This document shows positions 1 to 10,485 of a stretch of DNA of 64,000 bases, in pieces (position 1 is the stretch's first letter; each line of letters begins with the position of its first letter). Source of the stretch: Halomonas getboli (GTDB lineage Bacteria > Pseudomonadota > Gammaproteobacteria > Pseudomonadales > Halomonadaceae). The stretch spans positions 248,001-312,000 of the forward strand of contig NZ_JALMEW010000001.1 in NCBI RefSeq assembly GCF_023094245.1, written 5' to 3'. Under the pieces are notes generated by a model. It did no database searches and had not been told where the DNA came from. It was given only the letters and a program-made list of their open reading frames with translations. The position numbers and the translations under genes were made by a program.

Positions 1-153
1 GCCATGGCCCGGGCCGCCGAGATCGCCGCTCCCGGCGACTGCGTGCTGCTGTCGCCGGCCTGTGCCAGCCTCGACCAGTTCCCCAACTACCAGATCCGCG
101 GCGAGGCCTTCCGGGCCGGCGTGGCGCGTCTGGTGCAGGAGACGCGCCGATGA
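1..153 (+). CDS. murD: UDP-N-acetylmuramoylalanine--D-glutamate ligase, C-terminal end (partial)
   Basis: The window opens inside a reading frame that ends at a TGA at 151-153. The visible 50 residues contain [12 protein letters not shown], the C-terminal Mur ligase signature in which the Ser-Pro-Ala-Ser/Cys-Ala-Ser-x-Asp-x-Phe block is typical of MurD. MurD adds D-Glu to UDP-MurNAc-L-Ala in the cytoplasm. The stop overlaps the ftsW start as ATGA, which matches the usual murD-ftsW-murG order of the dcw cluster. The catalytic and ATP-binding domains lie outside the window. Confidence 0.93.
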   Translation, partial: AMARAAEIAAPGDCVLLSPACASLDQFPNYQIRGEAFRAGVARLVQETRR

Positions 154-1394
154 GTCGCCTGGCCCGCCTTCGCGAACGGCTCTCCACCGCCCATCAGCCC
201 TTCGACGGCTGGCTGGTGGTCGCCGCCCTGTCGCTGCTGCTGATCGGCTGGGTGATGGTCACCTCGGCCTCGACCGAGGTCGCCTCCAGCCTGACCGGCA
301 ACGCCTGGTACTTCAGCATTCGCCACGGCACTTTCCTGCTGGGCTCGCTGGTGATCGGCGCCCTGGCGCTGCGCGTGCCGATAGGATGGTGGAAGGCCAA
401 CGGGCCGCTGCTGCTGCTGGTCGGCCTCGTGCTGCTGGCCGCGGTGCTGGTCGCCGGTCGCGAGGTCAATGGCAGTCGGCGCTGGCTGTCGCTGCCCGGC
501 GTACCCTTCAATCTTCAGGCCTCCGAGATCGCCAAGCTGTGCCTGATCGCCTATCTGGCCGGCTATCTGGAGCGCTTCCTGCCCCAGGTGCGCCGCCAGT
601 GGGGCGCCTTCCTGCGCCCGCTGGTGGTGCTGGGACTCTACGGTGGCCTGCTGATCTTCGAGCCCGACTATGGCGCCGTGGTGGTGATGACCGGCTGCGT
701 GATGGGCATGCTGATGATGGCCGGTGCGCCCTGGGGCCGCTTCCTGCTGCTGATGGTGCTGGTCGCCGCCCTGGGCGCCGTGGTGGCGATCGCCGAACCC
801 TATCGCATGGCGCGCCTGACCAGCTTCGTCGATCCCTGGGCCGATCAGTTCGCCAGCGGCTACCAGCTGACCCAGGCGCTGATCGCCTTCGGCCGCGGTC
901 ACTGGCTGGGCACCGGACTCGGCAACAGCGTGCAGAAGCTGTTCTACCTGCCCGAGGCGCACACCGACTTCGTTTTCGCCGTGCTCGCCGAGGAACTGGG
1001 CCTGGTCGGCGCGATCAGCGTGATCGGCCTGTTCGCGCTGCTGGTGTGGCGCGCCATGGCGGTGGGGCGGCGCGCCGAGCTGGCGGGGCAGGCCTTTGCG
1101 GCCTACGTCTGCTACGGCATCGCCCTGGTGATCGGTGCCCAGGCCTTCATCAATATCGCGGTCAGCAGCGGCATGCTGCCCACCAAGGGACTGACGCTGC
1201 CGCTGCTCAGCTACGGTGGGTCGAGCCTGATGGTGAGCTGCATCATGGTGGCGATGCTGCTGCGGGTCGACATCGAGACCCGCCAGGCGGTGCGCCGTGC
1301 CAGCCCGACAGCGGCCCGGGACGCCGGCACGCGCCGCGCTCCATCAGGCAAGACCCCGTCCGCCCCTGGCAAGAACAAAGGAACGCAAGCATGA
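150..1394 (+). CDS. ftsW: Peptidoglycan glycosyltransferase FtsW (SEDS family)
   Basis: This 414-residue polytopic protein has about ten hydrophobic segments, as in SEDS glycosyltransferases that polymerise lipid II at the division septum with a class B PBP. The family motif [11 protein letters not shown] begins near residue 268 and carries the conserved Asp linked to catalysis. The [13 protein letters not shown] and LLSYGGSS blocks near residues 335-360 are also diagnostic. The Arg-rich C-terminal tail is cytoplasmic. It starts by ATGA overlap with murD and ends by ATGA overlap with murG, so the three genes are very probably translationally coupled. Confidence 0.96.
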   Translation: MSRLARLRERLSTAHQPFDGWLVVAALSLLLIGWVMVTSASTEVASSLTGNAWYFSIRHGTFLLGSLVIGALALRVPIGWWKANGPLLLLVGLVLLAAVLVAGREVNGSRRWLSLPGVPFNLQASEIAKLCLIAYLAGYLERFLPQVRRQWGAFLRPLVVLGLYGGLLIFEPDYGAVVVMTGCVMGMLMMAGAPWGRFLLLMVLVAALGAVVAIAEPYRMARLTSFVDPWADQFASGYQLTQALIAFGRGHWLGTGLGNSVQKLFYLPEAHTDFVFAVLAEELGLVGAISVIGLFALLVWRAMAVGRRAELAGQAFAAYVCYGIALVIGAQAFINIAVSSGMLPTKGLTLPLLSYGGSSLMVSCIMVAMLLRVDIETRQAVRRASPTAARDAGTRRAPSGKTPSAPGKNKGTQA

Positions 1395-2476
1395 GTCGAG
1401 GCGAAGGGCGGCGCGCCCTGATCATGGCCGGCGGCACCGGCGGTCACGTCATTCCGGCCCTGTCGCTGGCCCGGGCCCTGCAGGCCCGGGGCGTCGAGGT
1501 CGAGTGGCTGGGCAGTCCGCGTGGCATCGAGAACCGGCTGGTGCCCGAGGCCGGCCTGCCGCTGCATCGCATCGCGGTGAGCGGCCTGCGCGGCAACGGG
1601 CTGGCCGGCTGGGCGATGGCGCCGTGGCGGCTGATCGGCGCGGTGCGCCAGGCCGGCCGGGTGATACACGACTTCGATCCTCAGCTGGTGGTGGGCCTCG
1701 GCGGCTTCGCCAGCGGCCCGGGGGGGCTGGCCGCCTGGCTGGCGCGCCGGCCGCTGGTGATCCACGAGCAGAACGCCGTGGCCGGGCTGACCAACCGCGT
1801 CCTGGCGAGGATGGCGCGCGGCGTCTATGCCGCCTTCCCCCAGGCCTTTCCGGGCCGCGCCGAGGTGGTCGGCAATCCGGTGCGCGACGATATCGCCGCC
1901 ATCGGCGAGACGCCGCGCGGCGCCGCGACCATGCGCGCGCGGCCGCTGCGGCTGCTCGTGGTGGGCGGCTCGCTGGGCGCACTGGCGCTCAACCGTGGCA
2001 TGCCCGAGGCGCTGGCCCGGCTGCCGGAGGCCGATCGGCCCGAGGTGCGCCACCAGGCCGGCCGCGACAAGGACGCGGCGACCCGCGAGGGCTATGAACA
2101 ACATGGCGTGAAAGCGGACGTCAGCGCCTTTATCGATGACATGGCCGAGGCCTACGACTGGGCCGACCTGGTCGTGTGCCGGGCCGGCGCCCTGACCGTG
2201 GCGGAGCTGGCGGCGGCGGCCAAGCCGGCGCTGTTCGTGCCCTTCCCCCATGCGGTGGACGACCACCAGACCGCTAACGCGGCGGCGCTGGTGGCCCAGG
2301 GCGCCGCGGCCCTGATGCCGCAATCCGAGATGACCGCGGCGACGCTGGCCGACCGGCTGGCGGCGCTGCTCGACCCCGATACGCTTGCCACCATGGCCGC
2401 CGAGGCGCGAGGCTGTGCCCATCTCGACGCCATCGAGCGCCTGGTGGCCGGTTGCATGGAGACAGCTTTTGAGTGA
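1391..2476 (+). CDS. murG: UDP-GlcNAc:lipid I N-acetylglucosaminyltransferase MurG
   Basis: This 361-residue GT28 glycosyltransferase converts lipid I to lipid II on the inner face of the membrane. The start is the ATG overlapping the ftsW stop; the same frame stays open far upstream, but that part is antisense-like and not MurG. Visible motifs are [16 protein letters not shown] near residue 11, [24 protein letters not shown], and [19 protein letters not shown] with FPHAVDDHQ in the donor-binding C-domain. It lies between ftsW and murC in the standard dcw order. Confidence 0.97.
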   Translation: MSRGEGRRALIMAGGTGGHVIPALSLARALQARGVEVEWLGSPRGIENRLVPEAGLPLHRIAVSGLRGNGLAGWAMAPWRLIGAVRQAGRVIHDFDPQLVVGLGGFASGPGGLAAWLARRPLVIHEQNAVAGLTNRVLARMARGVYAAFPQAFPGRAEVVGNPVRDDIAAIGETPRGAATMRARPLRLLVVGGSLGALALNRGMPEALARLPEADRPEVRHQAGRDKDAATREGYEQHGVKADVSAFIDDMAEAYDWADLVVCRAGALTVAELAAAAKPALFVPFPHAVDDHQTANAAALVAQGAAALMPQSEMTAATLADRLAALLDPDTLATMAAEARGCAHLDAIERLVAGCMETAFE

Positions 2477-3950
2477 CCAGACCCTGGGGCCGGTTCCCGG
2501 CCAGACCACCCCCCCGCGCCTCGGCCGCGGGCTGGGCATGCGCCGTATCCGGCGCATCCACTTCGTCGGCATCGGCGGCGCCGGCATGTGCGGCATCGCC
2601 GAGGTGCTGGCCAACGAGGGCTATGCGGTCAGCGGCAGCGACCTCAAGGCCTCGCCGGTGGTCAGTCGCCTGCAGGCCTGCGGCGTGCGCGTGGCGATCG
2701 GCCACGCCGAGGACAACGCCCGCGATGCCGATGTGGTGGTGGTCTCCACCGCGGTGGACCCGACCAATCCCGAGGTGCGCTGGGCCCACGAGCATCGCGT
2801 GCCGGTGGTACGCCGGGCCGAGATGCTGGCCGAGTTGATGCGCTTCCGTCACGGCATCGCCGTGGCTGGCACCCACGGCAAGACCACCACCACCAGCCTG
2901 ACCGCGACCCTGCTCGGCGAGGGCGGGCTGGACCCGACCTTCGTGATCGGCGGCAAGCTGACCAGCGCCGGCACCAACGCGCGGCTGGGGGAGGGTGACT
3001 ACCTGGTGGCCGAGGCCGATGAGTCCGATGCCTCCTTCCTGCATCTGCAGCCGATGGTGGCCATCGTCACCAACATCGACGCCGACCACATGTCGACCTA
3101 CGGCGGTGACTTCGAGCGTCTCAAGGACACCTTCGTCGAGTTCCTGCACAACCTGCCGTTCTACGGCCTGGCGGTGCTGTGCATCGACGACGCCAACGTG
3201 CGCGGGCTGCTCGAGCGGGTCAATCGCCAGTTCGTGACCTACGGCTTCAGCGACGACGCCGACTACGGCATCGAGGACTTCACCCAGTCGGCCGGCGAGG
3301 TGCGCTTCACTGCGCGGCGGCCCGAGGGCCTGACGCCGCTGCCGGTGCGTCTGGCCATGCCGGGGCGCCACAATGCCCTGAACGCCCTGGCCGCCATCGC
3401 CGTGGCCAGCGACGCCGGGGTCGACGACGACGCCATCCTGCGCGGCCTGGCGAGCTTCGCCGGCGTCGGGCGGCGTTTCCAGGTGCACGGCCACTTCCCG
3501 ACGCCGGCCGGCGACGGCGAGGTGATGCTGGTCGACGACTATGGCCACCATCCCCGCGAGGTGGAGATGGTCATCCAGGCGGTGCGCGACGGCTGGCCCG
3601 AGCGGCGGCTGGTGATGGCCTATCAGCCGCATCGCTATTCGCGCACCCGCGATCTCTACGAGGACTTCGTGCGCGTGCTGGCCGGGGTCGACACCCTGCT
3701 GCTGCTCGACGTCTATGCGGCCGGTGAGACGCCGCTGCCCGGGGCCGACGGTCGCAGCCTGGCCGGTTCGATCCGCCAGCGCGGCGAGGTCGATCCGATC
3801 TTCGTGCAGGACAAGGCCGAGCTGCCGGGACTGCTGGCCAAGGTGCTGCGCCCCGGCGACATCCTGATCACCCAGGGCGCCGGCGACGTGGGCGGTATTG
3901 CCCAGCGTCTGGCCGACGCCCGTCTGGCGCTCGACGAGGTGACGCTATGA
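2469..3950 (+). CDS. murC: UDP-N-acetylmuramate--L-alanine ligase MurC
   Basis: MurC adds L-Ala to UDP-MurNAc. I place the start at a TTG (2469) because GGAGA at 2458-2462 sits six bases upstream and the start overlaps the murG stop by 8 bp; the first in-frame ATG, at 2538, would remove 23 residues. The product is 493 residues. Visible motifs are [16 protein letters not shown] (nucleotide-sugar binding), [11 protein letters not shown] (P-loop) and [10 protein letters not shown]. The gene is followed by ddl with an ATGA overlap. The family is certain; the non-ATG start is an inference from the ribosome-binding site. Confidence 0.95.
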   Translation: MSDQTLGPVPGQTTPPRLGRGLGMRRIRRIHFVGIGGAGMCGIAEVLANEGYAVSGSDLKASPVVSRLQACGVRVAIGHAEDNARDADVVVVSTAVDPTNPEVRWAHEHRVPVVRRAEMLAELMRFRHGIAVAGTHGKTTTTSLTATLLGEGGLDPTFVIGGKLTSAGTNARLGEGDYLVAEADESDASFLHLQPMVAIVTNIDADHMSTYGGDFERLKDTFVEFLHNLPFYGLAVLCIDDANVRGLLERVNRQFVTYGFSDDADYGIEDFTQSAGEVRFTARRPEGLTPLPVRLAMPGRHNALNALAAIAVASDAGVDDDAILRGLASFAGVGRRFQVHGHFPTPAGDGEVMLVDDYGHHPREVEMVIQAVRDGWPERRLVMAYQPHRYSRTRDLYEDFVRVLAGVDTLLLLDVYAAGETPLPGADGRSLAGSIRQRGEVDPIFVQDKAELPGLLAKVLRPGDILITQGAGDVGGIAQRLADARLALDEVTL

Positions 3951-4873
3951 CGACCGACGTGACCGGCCAGGGCCGGGTGGTGGTGCTCTACGGCGGCGAC
4001 TCCGCCGAGCGCGAGGTGTCGCTGAAGAGCGGCGCGGCAGTGCTGGCCTCGCTCCAGCGCAGCGGCGTCGCGGCGATCGGCTTCGACCCCGCGGAGCAGG
4101 GCGGGCTGGCCGGTCTCGAGGCGCTGAAGCCGGACGTCGTCTTCATCGCCCTGCACGGACGCGGTGGCGAGGACGGCACCCTGCAGGGTGCGCTCGAGCT
4201 GCTCGGCATTCCCTACACCGGTAGCGGTGTGCTGGCCTCGGCGCTGGGCATGGACAAGCAACGCACCAAGCTGGTGTGGCAGGCGCTGGGCCTGCCGACG
4301 CCGGAGAGCGAGATGCTGGGCCCCGACGCCGACTGGGCCGCGGTGGCGGAGCGGCTGGGGCTGCCGCTGATCGTCAAGCCGGTTCACGAGGGATCGACGC
4401 TGGGCATCACCATCGTCGAGAGCCCCGAGGCTCTCGAGGCGGCCTATCGCGATGCCGCGCGCTTCGATGCGCGGGTGATGGCCGAGCGTTTCGTCAGCGG
4501 CGAGGAGTACACGGTGACGCTGCTCGGCGACAGCGCGCTGCCGGCGATTCGCGTCGAGGTGCCGAACGGCTTCTACGACTACGAGGCCAAGTATCTCTCC
4601 GACGAGACCCTCTACCATCTGCCCTGCGGCCTGGCGGCCGAGGACGAGGCGCGGCTGGCCGAGCTGAGCCGCGAGGCCTTTGCCGCCATCGGTTGCGACG
4701 GCTGGGGGCGGGTCGACGTGATGCGCGACGCCGGGGGGCGCTTCTGGCTGCTCGAGGTCAACACCGTGCCCGGCATGACCGATCACAGCCTGGTGCCCCA
4801 GGCCGCGGCTCACGCCGGCATCGACTTCGATGCGCTGGTGCGGCGCATTCTCGACACCGCCGGGCGGTCCTGA
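3947..4873 (+). CDS. ddl: D-alanine--D-alanine ligase (DdlB type)
   Basis: This 308-residue ATP-grasp enzyme makes D-Ala-D-Ala for the peptidoglycan stem peptide. The N-terminal [12 protein letters not shown], the central [11 protein letters not shown] (ATP binding) and the C-terminal [14 protein letters not shown] (Mg and D-Ala binding) are all present. It starts within ATGA of the murC stop and is followed 4 bp later by ftsQ. The dcw location identifies it as the DdlB copy; another Ddl could exist elsewhere. Confidence 0.96.
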   Translation: MTTDVTGQGRVVVLYGGDSAEREVSLKSGAAVLASLQRSGVAAIGFDPAEQGGLAGLEALKPDVVFIALHGRGGEDGTLQGALELLGIPYTGSGVLASALGMDKQRTKLVWQALGLPTPESEMLGPDADWAAVAERLGLPLIVKPVHEGSTLGITIVESPEALEAAYRDAARFDARVMAERFVSGEEYTVTLLGDSALPAIRVEVPNGFYDYEAKYLSDETLYHLPCGLAAEDEARLAELSREAFAAIGCDGWGRVDVMRDAGGRFWLLEVNTVPGMTDHSLVPQAAAHAGIDFDALVRRILDTAGRS

Positions 4874-4877
4874 GGTC

Positions 4878-5603
4878 ATGGCGCGTCGCGGAAGCCTGGT
4901 CGGCGTCCTGCTGCTGCTGCTGGTGCTGGTGGCCGGCGGTCGTGCGCTGTGGCTGTGGCTCGACCGGCCCATCGAGCGGGTCTCGATCCGCGGAGATCTG
5001 GAGTACGTCAGCGCCGATTACCTGCGTGGCAAGCTGGCGCCTCTGGTGCGGGGCCAGACCTGGCTGTCGGCGGATCTGGGCCAGCTGCGCGAGGAGGCGC
5101 GCGACATCGGCTGGTTGAACGAGGTGCGCATTCGTCGCGAGTGGCCCTATGCGCTGGTGTTCGAACTGGTCGAGCAGGTGCCGGTGGCACGCTGGAACGA
5201 TGACGAGCTGCTCAATCCGGCCGGCGAGCCCTTCGCTTATGCGCCCCTGCCGGCACCAGAGGGACTGGAGCATCTGGCCGGCCCCGTGGGCAGCGGCCCG
5301 GAGGTGCTGGCCTATCACGATGACCTGATCGCGCGCCTGGGCGAGCACGGGCTGTCCATCGGTCAGCTGCGACTGGAGGACCGTGGCGCCTGGCGCCTGC
5401 AGACCGACGACGGTATCTGGGTCATGCTGGGGCGCAGTAATCGCCAGGCGCGACTGGCGCGTTTCCTGGCGGCCTGGGATCGCGAGCTCGATGATGTGGC
5501 GTCGCATATTCGCTACATCGATCTGCGCTATCCCAACGGCGTGGCCGTCGCCTGGCATGGCGAAAGCGAACCGGCCGAGATCGAGACCGCTAAGAAAAGT
5601 TGA
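4878..5603 (+). CDS. ftsQ: Cell division protein FtsQ
   Basis: FtsQ is a bitopic protein that links early divisome proteins to FtsB/FtsL. The 241-residue product has a short basic N-terminus, one membrane anchor (about residues 7-24), then a POTRA domain starting at IERVSIRGDLEYVS and a beta domain. The ATG at 4878 was chosen because it directly precedes the basic/TM segment and lies 4 bp after ddl; an upstream in-frame ATG would place 16 ddl-overlapping residues ahead of it. A 200-bp gap separates it from ftsA, unlike the overlaps upstream. Confidence 0.93.
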   Translation: MARRGSLVGVLLLLLVLVAGGRALWLWLDRPIERVSIRGDLEYVSADYLRGKLAPLVRGQTWLSADLGQLREEARDIGWLNEVRIRREWPYALVFELVEQVPVARWNDDELLNPAGEPFAYAPLPAPEGLEHLAGPVGSGPEVLAYHDDLIARLGEHGLSIGQLRLEDRGAWRLQTDDGIWVMLGRSNRQARLARFLAAWDRELDDVASHIRYIDLRYPNGVAVAWHGESEPAEIETAKKS

Positions 5604-5702
5604 AGGCGATCGGCGAAAGACTCGCGAAGGAACGGAGCCGCGCCAGGGTGTTCCTTTTGGGGGAAAATCGCCGTATCGTGACGGATGTTTTTCGCTATGG
5701 GC

Positions 5703-5732
5703 TGGTGAAACACGGGAAGTTGTTTCTATAAT
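5703..5732 (+). promoter_or_regulatory. Possible sigma70 promoter upstream of ftsA
   Basis: The 200-bp ftsQ-ftsA gap contains a perfect -10 hexamer TATAAT at 5727-5732. A weak -35 (TGGTGA, 5703-5708) sits 18 bp upstream with about three matches to consensus. The flank is noticeably more AT-rich than the surrounding genes. The rest of the gap (5604-5702 and 5733-5803) shows nothing I can name. Confidence 0.4.
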
Positions 5733-5803
5733 TGGCCCAGGTTTTTCTCGTTATTAATGCTTAATTTCCCCAAGCGGGTCAGCTCGAGGAGATATCCCGA
5801 CTC

Positions 5804-7096
5804 ATGTCAGGTCCATCCAATGCGTCCAATATGGTAGTCGGGCTGGATATCGGAACATCCAAGGTCGTGGCGATCGTGGGTCAACCCACTGATGATGGCG
5901 GCATCGAGATCGCCGGTATCGGCTCTCATCCCTCCCGCGGGATGAAAAAGGGCGTGGTGATCAACATCGAATCCACGGTGCAGTCCATCCAGCGTGCCGT
6001 GGAAGAGGCGGAGCTGATGGCCGGCTGCGACATCCACTCCGTTTACGTGGGGATCGCCGGCAGCCATATCAGCTCGATGAACTCCGATGGCGTGGTCGCC
6101 ATCAAGGAGCGCGAAGTCGCCCCCGCCGATATCGAGCGCGTCATCGATTCGGCGCGGGCTCGCGCTATCTCCGAAGGTCAGCGCGTGCTGCACGTGCTGC
6201 CACAGGAGTTTGCCATCGACACCCAGGGCGGCATTCGCGAGCCGCTGGGCATGTCCGGGGTGCGCCTGGAGGCCCGCGTGCATCTCGTCACTGCCGCGCT
6301 CAACGCGGTGCAGAACATCGAGAAGTGCGTGCGCCGCTGCGGGCTCGACGTGGATGCGATCATCCTCGAACAGCTGGCCTCCAGCCATGCCGTGCTGACC
6401 GAAGACGAACGCGAGCTCGGCGTGTGCATGGTCGATATCGGCGGCGGCACCACCGACATCGCGGTGTTCACCGAAGGCGCCATCCGTCACACCGCGGTGA
6501 TTCCCATTGCCGGGGACCAGGTCACCAACGATATCGCCATGGCGCTGCGCACGCCGACGCAGCACGCCGAGGAGATCAAGGTCAAGTACGCCTGCGCGCT
6601 GACCCAGATGGCCGCCAGCGACGAGATGATCAAGGTGCCGAGCGTCGGCGACCGGCCGGCGCGGGACCTGTCTCGCCAGTCGCTGGCCGAGGTGGTCGAG
6701 CCCCGCTACGAGGAGCTGTTCACCCTGGTGCGCGACGAGCTGCGCCGCAGCGGCTTCGAGGATCTGGTGGCCGCCGGCGTGGTGCTGACCGGCGGGACCT
6801 CGCGCATGGAAGGGGTCGTCGAGCTGGCCGAGGAAATCTTTCACATGCCGGTGAGAATCGCCTGTCCGCAGAACGTGAGAGGGCTCGCCGATGTGGTTCG
6901 CAATCCGATTTATTCGACGGGGGTCGGTTTGCTACATTACGCTCTAAACGAGGCCCGTCAGGGGCACGGCCAACAAGAGTCGTCGGGCAGTGGCATGTCG
7001 GCGCAGCCGAGGCGCGCAGACGCCTCCCGGCGCGGAGCAGGGGAAGGGATTCCGGCGCTGGTAAAGCTCAAGGGCTGGTTCAAAGGAAATTTCTGA
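5804..7096 (+). CDS. ftsA: Cell division protein FtsA
   Basis: FtsA is the actin-like ATPase that tethers FtsZ to the inner membrane. In this 430-residue protein the phosphate-1 motif [15 protein letters not shown] is near residue 12, phosphate-2 [13 protein letters not shown] near residue 209 and the adenosine motif [11 protein letters not shown] near residue 327. A C-terminal amphipathic membrane-targeting helix ([12 protein letters not shown]) closes the protein. An SD-like GAGGAGA precedes the ATG. ftsZ follows after 34 bp, giving the usual ftsA-ftsZ pair. Confidence 0.97.
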   Translation: MSGPSNASNMVVGLDIGTSKVVAIVGQPTDDGGIEIAGIGSHPSRGMKKGVVINIESTVQSIQRAVEEAELMAGCDIHSVYVGIAGSHISSMNSDGVVAIKEREVAPADIERVIDSARARAISEGQRVLHVLPQEFAIDTQGGIREPLGMSGVRLEARVHLVTAALNAVQNIEKCVRRCGLDVDAIILEQLASSHAVLTEDERELGVCMVDIGGGTTDIAVFTEGAIRHTAVIPIAGDQVTNDIAMALRTPTQHAEEIKVKYACALTQMAASDEMIKVPSVGDRPARDLSRQSLAEVVEPRYEELFTLVRDELRRSGFEDLVAAGVVLTGGTSRMEGVVELAEEIFHMPVRIACPQNVRGLADVVRNPIYSTGVGLLHYALNEARQGHGQQESSGSGMSAQPRRADASRRGAGEGIPALVKLKGWFKGNF

Positions 7097-7130
7097 CAGG
7101 GCCGCGATCGCGGTCCAGGAGACGGGGCTA

Positions 7131-8327
7131 ATGTTCGAACTGGTAGACAGTGCACCCTCAAGCAGTGCAGTCATCAAGGTCATCGGTGTCGGCGGTGGTG
7201 GCGGCAACGCCGTCAATCACATGGTCGAAAGCAGCATCGAGGGCGTCGAGTTCATCTGCGCCAACACCGATGCCCAGGCGCTGAAGCGGGTGGCGGCCAA
7301 GACCGTTCTCCAGCTCGGCAGCGAAATCACCAAGGGGCTCGGCGCCGGTGCCAACCCCGAAGTCGGCCGTCAGGCCGCCATGGAGGATCGCGAACGCATC
7401 GCCGAACTGCTCAATGGCGCCGACATGGTGTTCATCACCGCCGGCATGGGCGGCGGCACCGGCACCGGCGGCGCGCCGGTGGTGGCTCAGGTCGCCAAGG
7501 AACTGGGTATCCTGACCGTGGCCGTGGTCACGCGGCCGTTCCCCTTCGAGGGGCCCAAGCGCATGCGCTCGGCCGAGGAGGGCATGAAGGAGCTCTCCGA
7601 GCACGTCGACTCGCTGATCACCATTCCCAACGAGAAACTGCTCTCCGTGCTCGGCAAGAGCGCCAGTCTGCTGACCGCCTTCAGCGCCGCCAACGACGTG
7701 CTGCTGGGCGCGGTACAGGGCATCGCCGAGCTGATCACCAGTCCCGGCATCATCAACGTCGACTTCGCCGACGTGCGCACCGTGATGTCCGAGATGGGCA
7801 TGGCGATGATGGGCACCGGCGGCGCCACCGGCGAGAATCGTGCCCGCGAGGCCGCCGAGAAGGCGATTCGCAGCCCGCTGCTGGAAGACATCGACCTGCA
7901 CGGCGCGCGCGGCATCCTGGTCAACATCACCGCTGGCCCGGATTTGTCGATCGGCGAGTTCAACGACGTCGGTGCCACCGTTCAGGAGTTCGCCTCCCAG
8001 GACGCCACCATCGTGGTGGGCACCTCCATCGACATGGAGATGACCGACGAGCTGCGCGTGACCGTGGTGGCAGCCGGCCTGGATGGCCAGCGCCAGTCGG
8101 CGTCGGCCAGTCAGGGCGCGCGCCGCGAGGCGGCCTCCGGCGGCGACTACCGTCAGCGTCAGGCGGCAGCGAGCCGTCCGCAGCAGGCCGCTGCGGGTCG
8201 TGGTTCTGCGGCAGCCTCCAAGGCCGAGCCCCAGGAAACGACCCGTCCTCAGCCCGAGACGCGCAAGTCTCAGGAGCTCGACGACTATCTCGATATTCCG
8301 GCTTTCCTGCGCCGTCAGGCTGATTGA
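7131..8327 (+). CDS. ftsZ: Cell division protein FtsZ
   Basis: FtsZ is the tubulin-like GTPase that forms the Z ring. The 398-residue product has the N-terminal [13 protein letters not shown], the tubulin signature [11 protein letters not shown] near residue 105, and a variable Gln/Ala/Arg-rich linker from about residue 320. The conserved C-terminal peptide [13 protein letters not shown] binds FtsA and ZipA. A good SD (AGGAGA) lies upstream. The gene ends 112 bp before lpxC. Confidence 0.98.
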   Translation: MFELVDSAPSSSAVIKVIGVGGGGGNAVNHMVESSIEGVEFICANTDAQALKRVAAKTVLQLGSEITKGLGAGANPEVGRQAAMEDRERIAELLNGADMVFITAGMGGGTGTGGAPVVAQVAKELGILTVAVVTRPFPFEGPKRMRSAEEGMKELSEHVDSLITIPNEKLLSVLGKSASLLTAFSAANDVLLGAVQGIAELITSPGIINVDFADVRTVMSEMGMAMMGTGGATGENRAREAAEKAIRSPLLEDIDLHGARGILVNITAGPDLSIGEFNDVGATVQEFASQDATIVVGTSIDMEMTDELRVTVVAAGLDGQRQSASASQGARREAASGGDYRQRQAAASRPQQAAAGRGSAAASKAEPQETTRPQPETRKSQELDDYLDIPAFLRRQAD

Positions 8328-8370
8328 ATGTCGCTATCGTTTGCATAGTCGCTTTGAACGCAACTTGTTT

Positions 8371-8399
8371 TTGTTGAAACGTGCGTTTGGTGTTATAGT
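8371..8399 (+). promoter_or_regulatory. Predicted sigma70 promoter for lpxC
   Basis: In the AT-rich ftsZ-lpxC gap, TTGTTG (8371-8376) and TATAGT (8394-8399) are separated by exactly 17 bp. Transcription would start near 8406, leaving a leader of about 35 nt before the lpxC ATG. A separate lpxC promoter after ftsZ is normal for this gene order. Confidence 0.65.
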
Positions 8400-8439
8400 G
8401 AACGGTGTTTGATAATTACCGACTGCCTGGCGACTGCCC

Positions 8440-9351
8440 ATGATCAGACAACGCACACTCAAGAACGTCATCCGCGCCACCGGCGTCGGCCTGCACTCCG
8501 GCAAGAAGGTCTACCTGACCCTGCGGCCGGCGCCGGTCGATACCGGTATCGTCTTCGTGCGCACCGACCTGGATCCCGAGGTGCAGATCCCGGCCAGCGC
8601 CGACAGCGTTACCGACACCACCCTATGCACCGCGCTGTCCAAGGACGGCGTCAAGGTGGCGACCGTCGAGCACCTGATGTCGGCGCTCGCCGGCCTCGGC
8701 ATCGATAACGCCTACGTCGATGTCAGCGCCCCCGAGGTGCCGATCATGGACGGCAGCGCCGGTCCTTTCGTGTTTCTGATCCAGTCTGCCGGCATTGCCG
8801 AGCAGAATGCGGCCAAGAAGTTCATCCGCATCAAGCGCGAGGTGGTCGTGCGCGATGGTGAGAAAGAAGCGATCTTCCTGCCGCATCAGGGCTTCAAGGT
8901 GTCCTTCGCCATCGACTTCGACCACCCGGTGTTCGAAGCCCAGAAGCAGAGTGCCGTGGTCGACTTCTCCACGACCTCCTTCGTCAAGGAAGTGTCTCGA
9001 GCCCGCACCTTCGGCTTCATGCGCGATCTCGAGTATCTGCGCTCCAACAACCTGGCGCTGGGCGGCAGTCTCGACAACGCCATCGTGGTCGACGACTATC
9101 GCATCGTGAACGAGGGCGGTCTGCGCTACGATGACGAGTTCGTCAAGCACAAGGTGCTGGACGCCATCGGCGATCTCTACCAGCTCGGGCATAGCCTGAT
9201 CGGCGAGTTCCGCGGCGTGAAGTCCGGCCATGCGTTGAACAATCAGCTGTGCCGCGCGCTGATGGCCAACCAGGACGCCTGGGAAATCGTCACCTTCGAG
9301 GAAGAGGCCGCCAAGGCGCCGATCTCCTATGCCGCGCCGGCCATGGCCTGA
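8440..9351 (+). CDS. lpxC: UDP-3-O-acyl-N-acetylglucosamine deacetylase LpxC
   Basis: LpxC is the zinc-dependent, committed step of lipid A synthesis. The 303-residue length is standard. The zinc-ligand motifs are visible: [16 protein letters not shown] (first His, near residue 78), [15 protein letters not shown] (His and Asp near residues 237-241) and the catalytic SGHALNNQL near residue 263. It has its own promoter upstream and a hairpin terminator 33 bp downstream, so it is probably a single-gene transcript. Confidence 0.98.
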   Translation: MIRQRTLKNVIRATGVGLHSGKKVYLTLRPAPVDTGIVFVRTDLDPEVQIPASADSVTDTTLCTALSKDGVKVATVEHLMSALAGLGIDNAYVDVSAPEVPIMDGSAGPFVFLIQSAGIAEQNAAKKFIRIKREVVVRDGEKEAIFLPHQGFKVSFAIDFDHPVFEAQKQSAVVDFSTTSFVKEVSRARTFGFMRDLEYLRSNNLALGGSLDNAIVVDDYRIVNEGGLRYDDEFVKHKVLDAIGDLYQLGHSLIGEFRGVKSGHALNNQLCRALMANQDAWEIVTFEEEAAKAPISYAAPAMA

Positions 9352-9383
9352 CCGGTTCGCGTCCAGACGCAGCTTGAAAATCA

Positions 9384-9417
9384 ACGCCCCCGCTGGGTCT
9401 ACCCGCGGGGGCGTTTA
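9384..9417. terminator. Rho-independent terminator after lpxC
   Basis: A 9-bp perfect GC stem (arms 9385-9393 and 9405-9413) is followed by TTTA on the plus strand and preceded by an A-rich stretch. It lies between the convergent lpxC and DUF721 genes and may serve both directions. Confidence 0.8.
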
Positions 9418-9441
9418 CTGTGCGGACGGGGGCGATCCTGG

Positions 9442-9463
9442 CCTCGCTACCTCGCACCTCACT
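9442..9463. repeat. Heptamer repeat, three CCTCGCA-like units at the DUF721 stop
   Basis: Three 7-bp units are CCTCGCT (9442-9448), CCTCGCA (9450-9456) and CCTCACT (9457-9463), with one extra A between the first two. The stop codon of the minus-strand DUF721 gene (9459-9461) lies inside the last unit. The same 7-bp period occurs at several other gene ends in the window. Confidence 0.6.
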
Positions 9464-9920
9464 TCTCCCGTTCAGCATGAGAGGCGAGGCGTTCCAGCGC
9501 GCGCTTGAGCGTCGGGTCGTCAACGTCGGCGGCGCAGCTCGATAGCTCGTCGGCGGCCCGTGCGGGCAGGTGTCGGGTCTGTCGCGGCGGTACCTTGGCC
9601 GGGCGCACCGGGCGGACCTTGAAGTCGAAGCCGGTCACCGCGGCGAAGCCGGGCAGCTCGTGGAGCAGAGACAGCAGCCGTGACTGCTCGTAGCGCAGGC
9701 GCGTCAGCCAGACGGCGCGATCGGTGATCACCGTCAGTCGTCCCTCATGGAAGCCGCCGACGAAAAGATGCTCGCCGAGCTCACCGGGAAGATGGTCGCG
9801 CAGGTGCTGCTGGGCCTGCTCGATCAGCCGCGCCCGACGCATCAGGTTGCCCAGCTCTCCCCGGCCGTTCAGCACCTGGGTCATGGGCTGGGCTCGCCTT
9901 CGCTTAACCTTTATACTCAT
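9459..9920 (-). CDS. dciA: DciA family (DUF721) protein, probable replicative-helicase operator
   Basis: This 153-residue protein has the DUF721 pattern: a basic N-terminus, GELGNLMRRARLIEQAQQHL, then LLIT-type strands (RLTVITDRAVWLTRLRYEQS) and a low-complexity C-terminal tail. DciA recruits or loads DnaB helicase in bacteria lacking DnaC, and the pseudomonad homologue also lies between lpxC and secA. The synteny supports the call. The ATG at 9918-9920 has a weak SD; an internal ATG 12 codons later is an alternative start. It is convergent with lpxC and divergent from the small secA-upstream gene. Confidence 0.8.
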   Translation of the reverse strand: MSIKVKRRRAQPMTQVLNGRGELGNLMRRARLIEQAQQHLRDHLPGELGEHLFVGGFHEGRLTVITDRAVWLTRLRYEQSRLLSLLHELPGFAAVTGFDFKVRPVRPAKVPPRQTRHLPARAADELSSCAADVDDPTLKRALERLASHAEREK

Positions 9921-10025
9921 CAGCTTGATTCTCGGGGTTCGACCCGGGGTCGCGATCTGTCGACCGTCGCGTCGACGGCCTTCGAACGCATGAGCCTAGC
10001 ATAGGCACGGGAGTCCCTCGACAGC

Positions 10026-10442
10026 ATGGCCAGCCTTACCGCGCAGACAGCACCGGCAGCGCCCGTCGAGCCTGGCTCGGCGCCTCGCCGCATGCCGGAG
10101 CGTCGGCCGCCGGATCGCCGGCCGTCGGGCCGTCGTCCGCCTCGCTGGTGGCTGGCCGGCCTGCTGGTCGGTTGTCTGCTGCCGGCCGGGCTGTCACCGT
10201 TTGGCGCGGCGACGCCGGTCGAGCGCGTCATCCAGGTCTGCATCCTGGCGCCGGCACTGATCCGTGCCAGCTCGCGGCTCCAGGCGCGTCGCCGCGCCCG
10301 GCGTCGTTGGCCCTCCCGGCCGCTTTCCCACCGTGCCGGGCGTCTCGCGATCCGGCTGCCTCTCTTCGTTCCGCGGCAGCGGGCCGTGGCGGCCCACGAT
10401 GTCCTGACCCGCCGTGGGCCGCCGCGGGTGTTTCTCGCCTGA
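10026..10442 (+). CDS. Candidate SecM-like secretion monitor / arrest peptide upstream of secA
   Basis: This 138-residue protein has no strong homologue I recognise. It has an Arg/Pro-rich N-terminus, a hydrophobic signal-anchor-like segment (WWLAGLLVGCLLPAGLSPFG, about residues 41-60), an Arg-rich middle, and the C-terminus LTRRGPPRVFLA, with Arg130-Gly131-Pro132-Pro133 five residues from the end. E. coli secM sits in the same place (lpxC-secM-secA) and ends in an arrest motif containing Arg-Ala-Gly-Pro; other Sec-linked arrest peptides use Arg/His-Ala/Gly-Pro-Pro. secA begins 58 bp downstream after a predicted stem. Third-position GC is high, supporting coding. A GGGAG lies 12 bp before the ATG. 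Function is inferred, not shown. Confidence 0.62.
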   Translation: MASLTAQTAPAAPVEPGSAPRRMPERRPPDRRPSGRRPPRWWLAGLLVGCLLPAGLSPFGAATPVERVIQVCILAPALIRASSRLQARRRARRRWPSRPLSHRAGRLAIRLPLFVPRQRAVAAHDVLTRRGPPRVFLA

Positions 10443-10485
10443 ACCATGACGAGCGGCCGGACGTGTGCCGGCCACAAGCACCCGC
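10424..10485 (+). promoter_or_regulatory. Predicted mRNA stem between the secM-like 3' end and the secA start
   Basis: Bases 10424-10433 (GCGGGTGTTT) pair with 10476-10485 (AAGCACCCGC) over 10 bp with one G-U. Inside the loop, 10455-10460 and 10468-10473 form a second 6-bp stem. The 3' arm ends 15 nt before the secA ATG, next to a weak SD-like TGGA (10491-10494). The 5' arm covers the last coding positions after the Arg-Gly-Pro-Pro codons (10413-10424), exactly where a ribosome stalled there would sit. Confidence 0.55.

Noticed and set aside
1211..2614. A 467-residue minus-strand frame opposite murG
   Set aside because: Antisense shadow; murG and murC motifs are unambiguous on the other strand.
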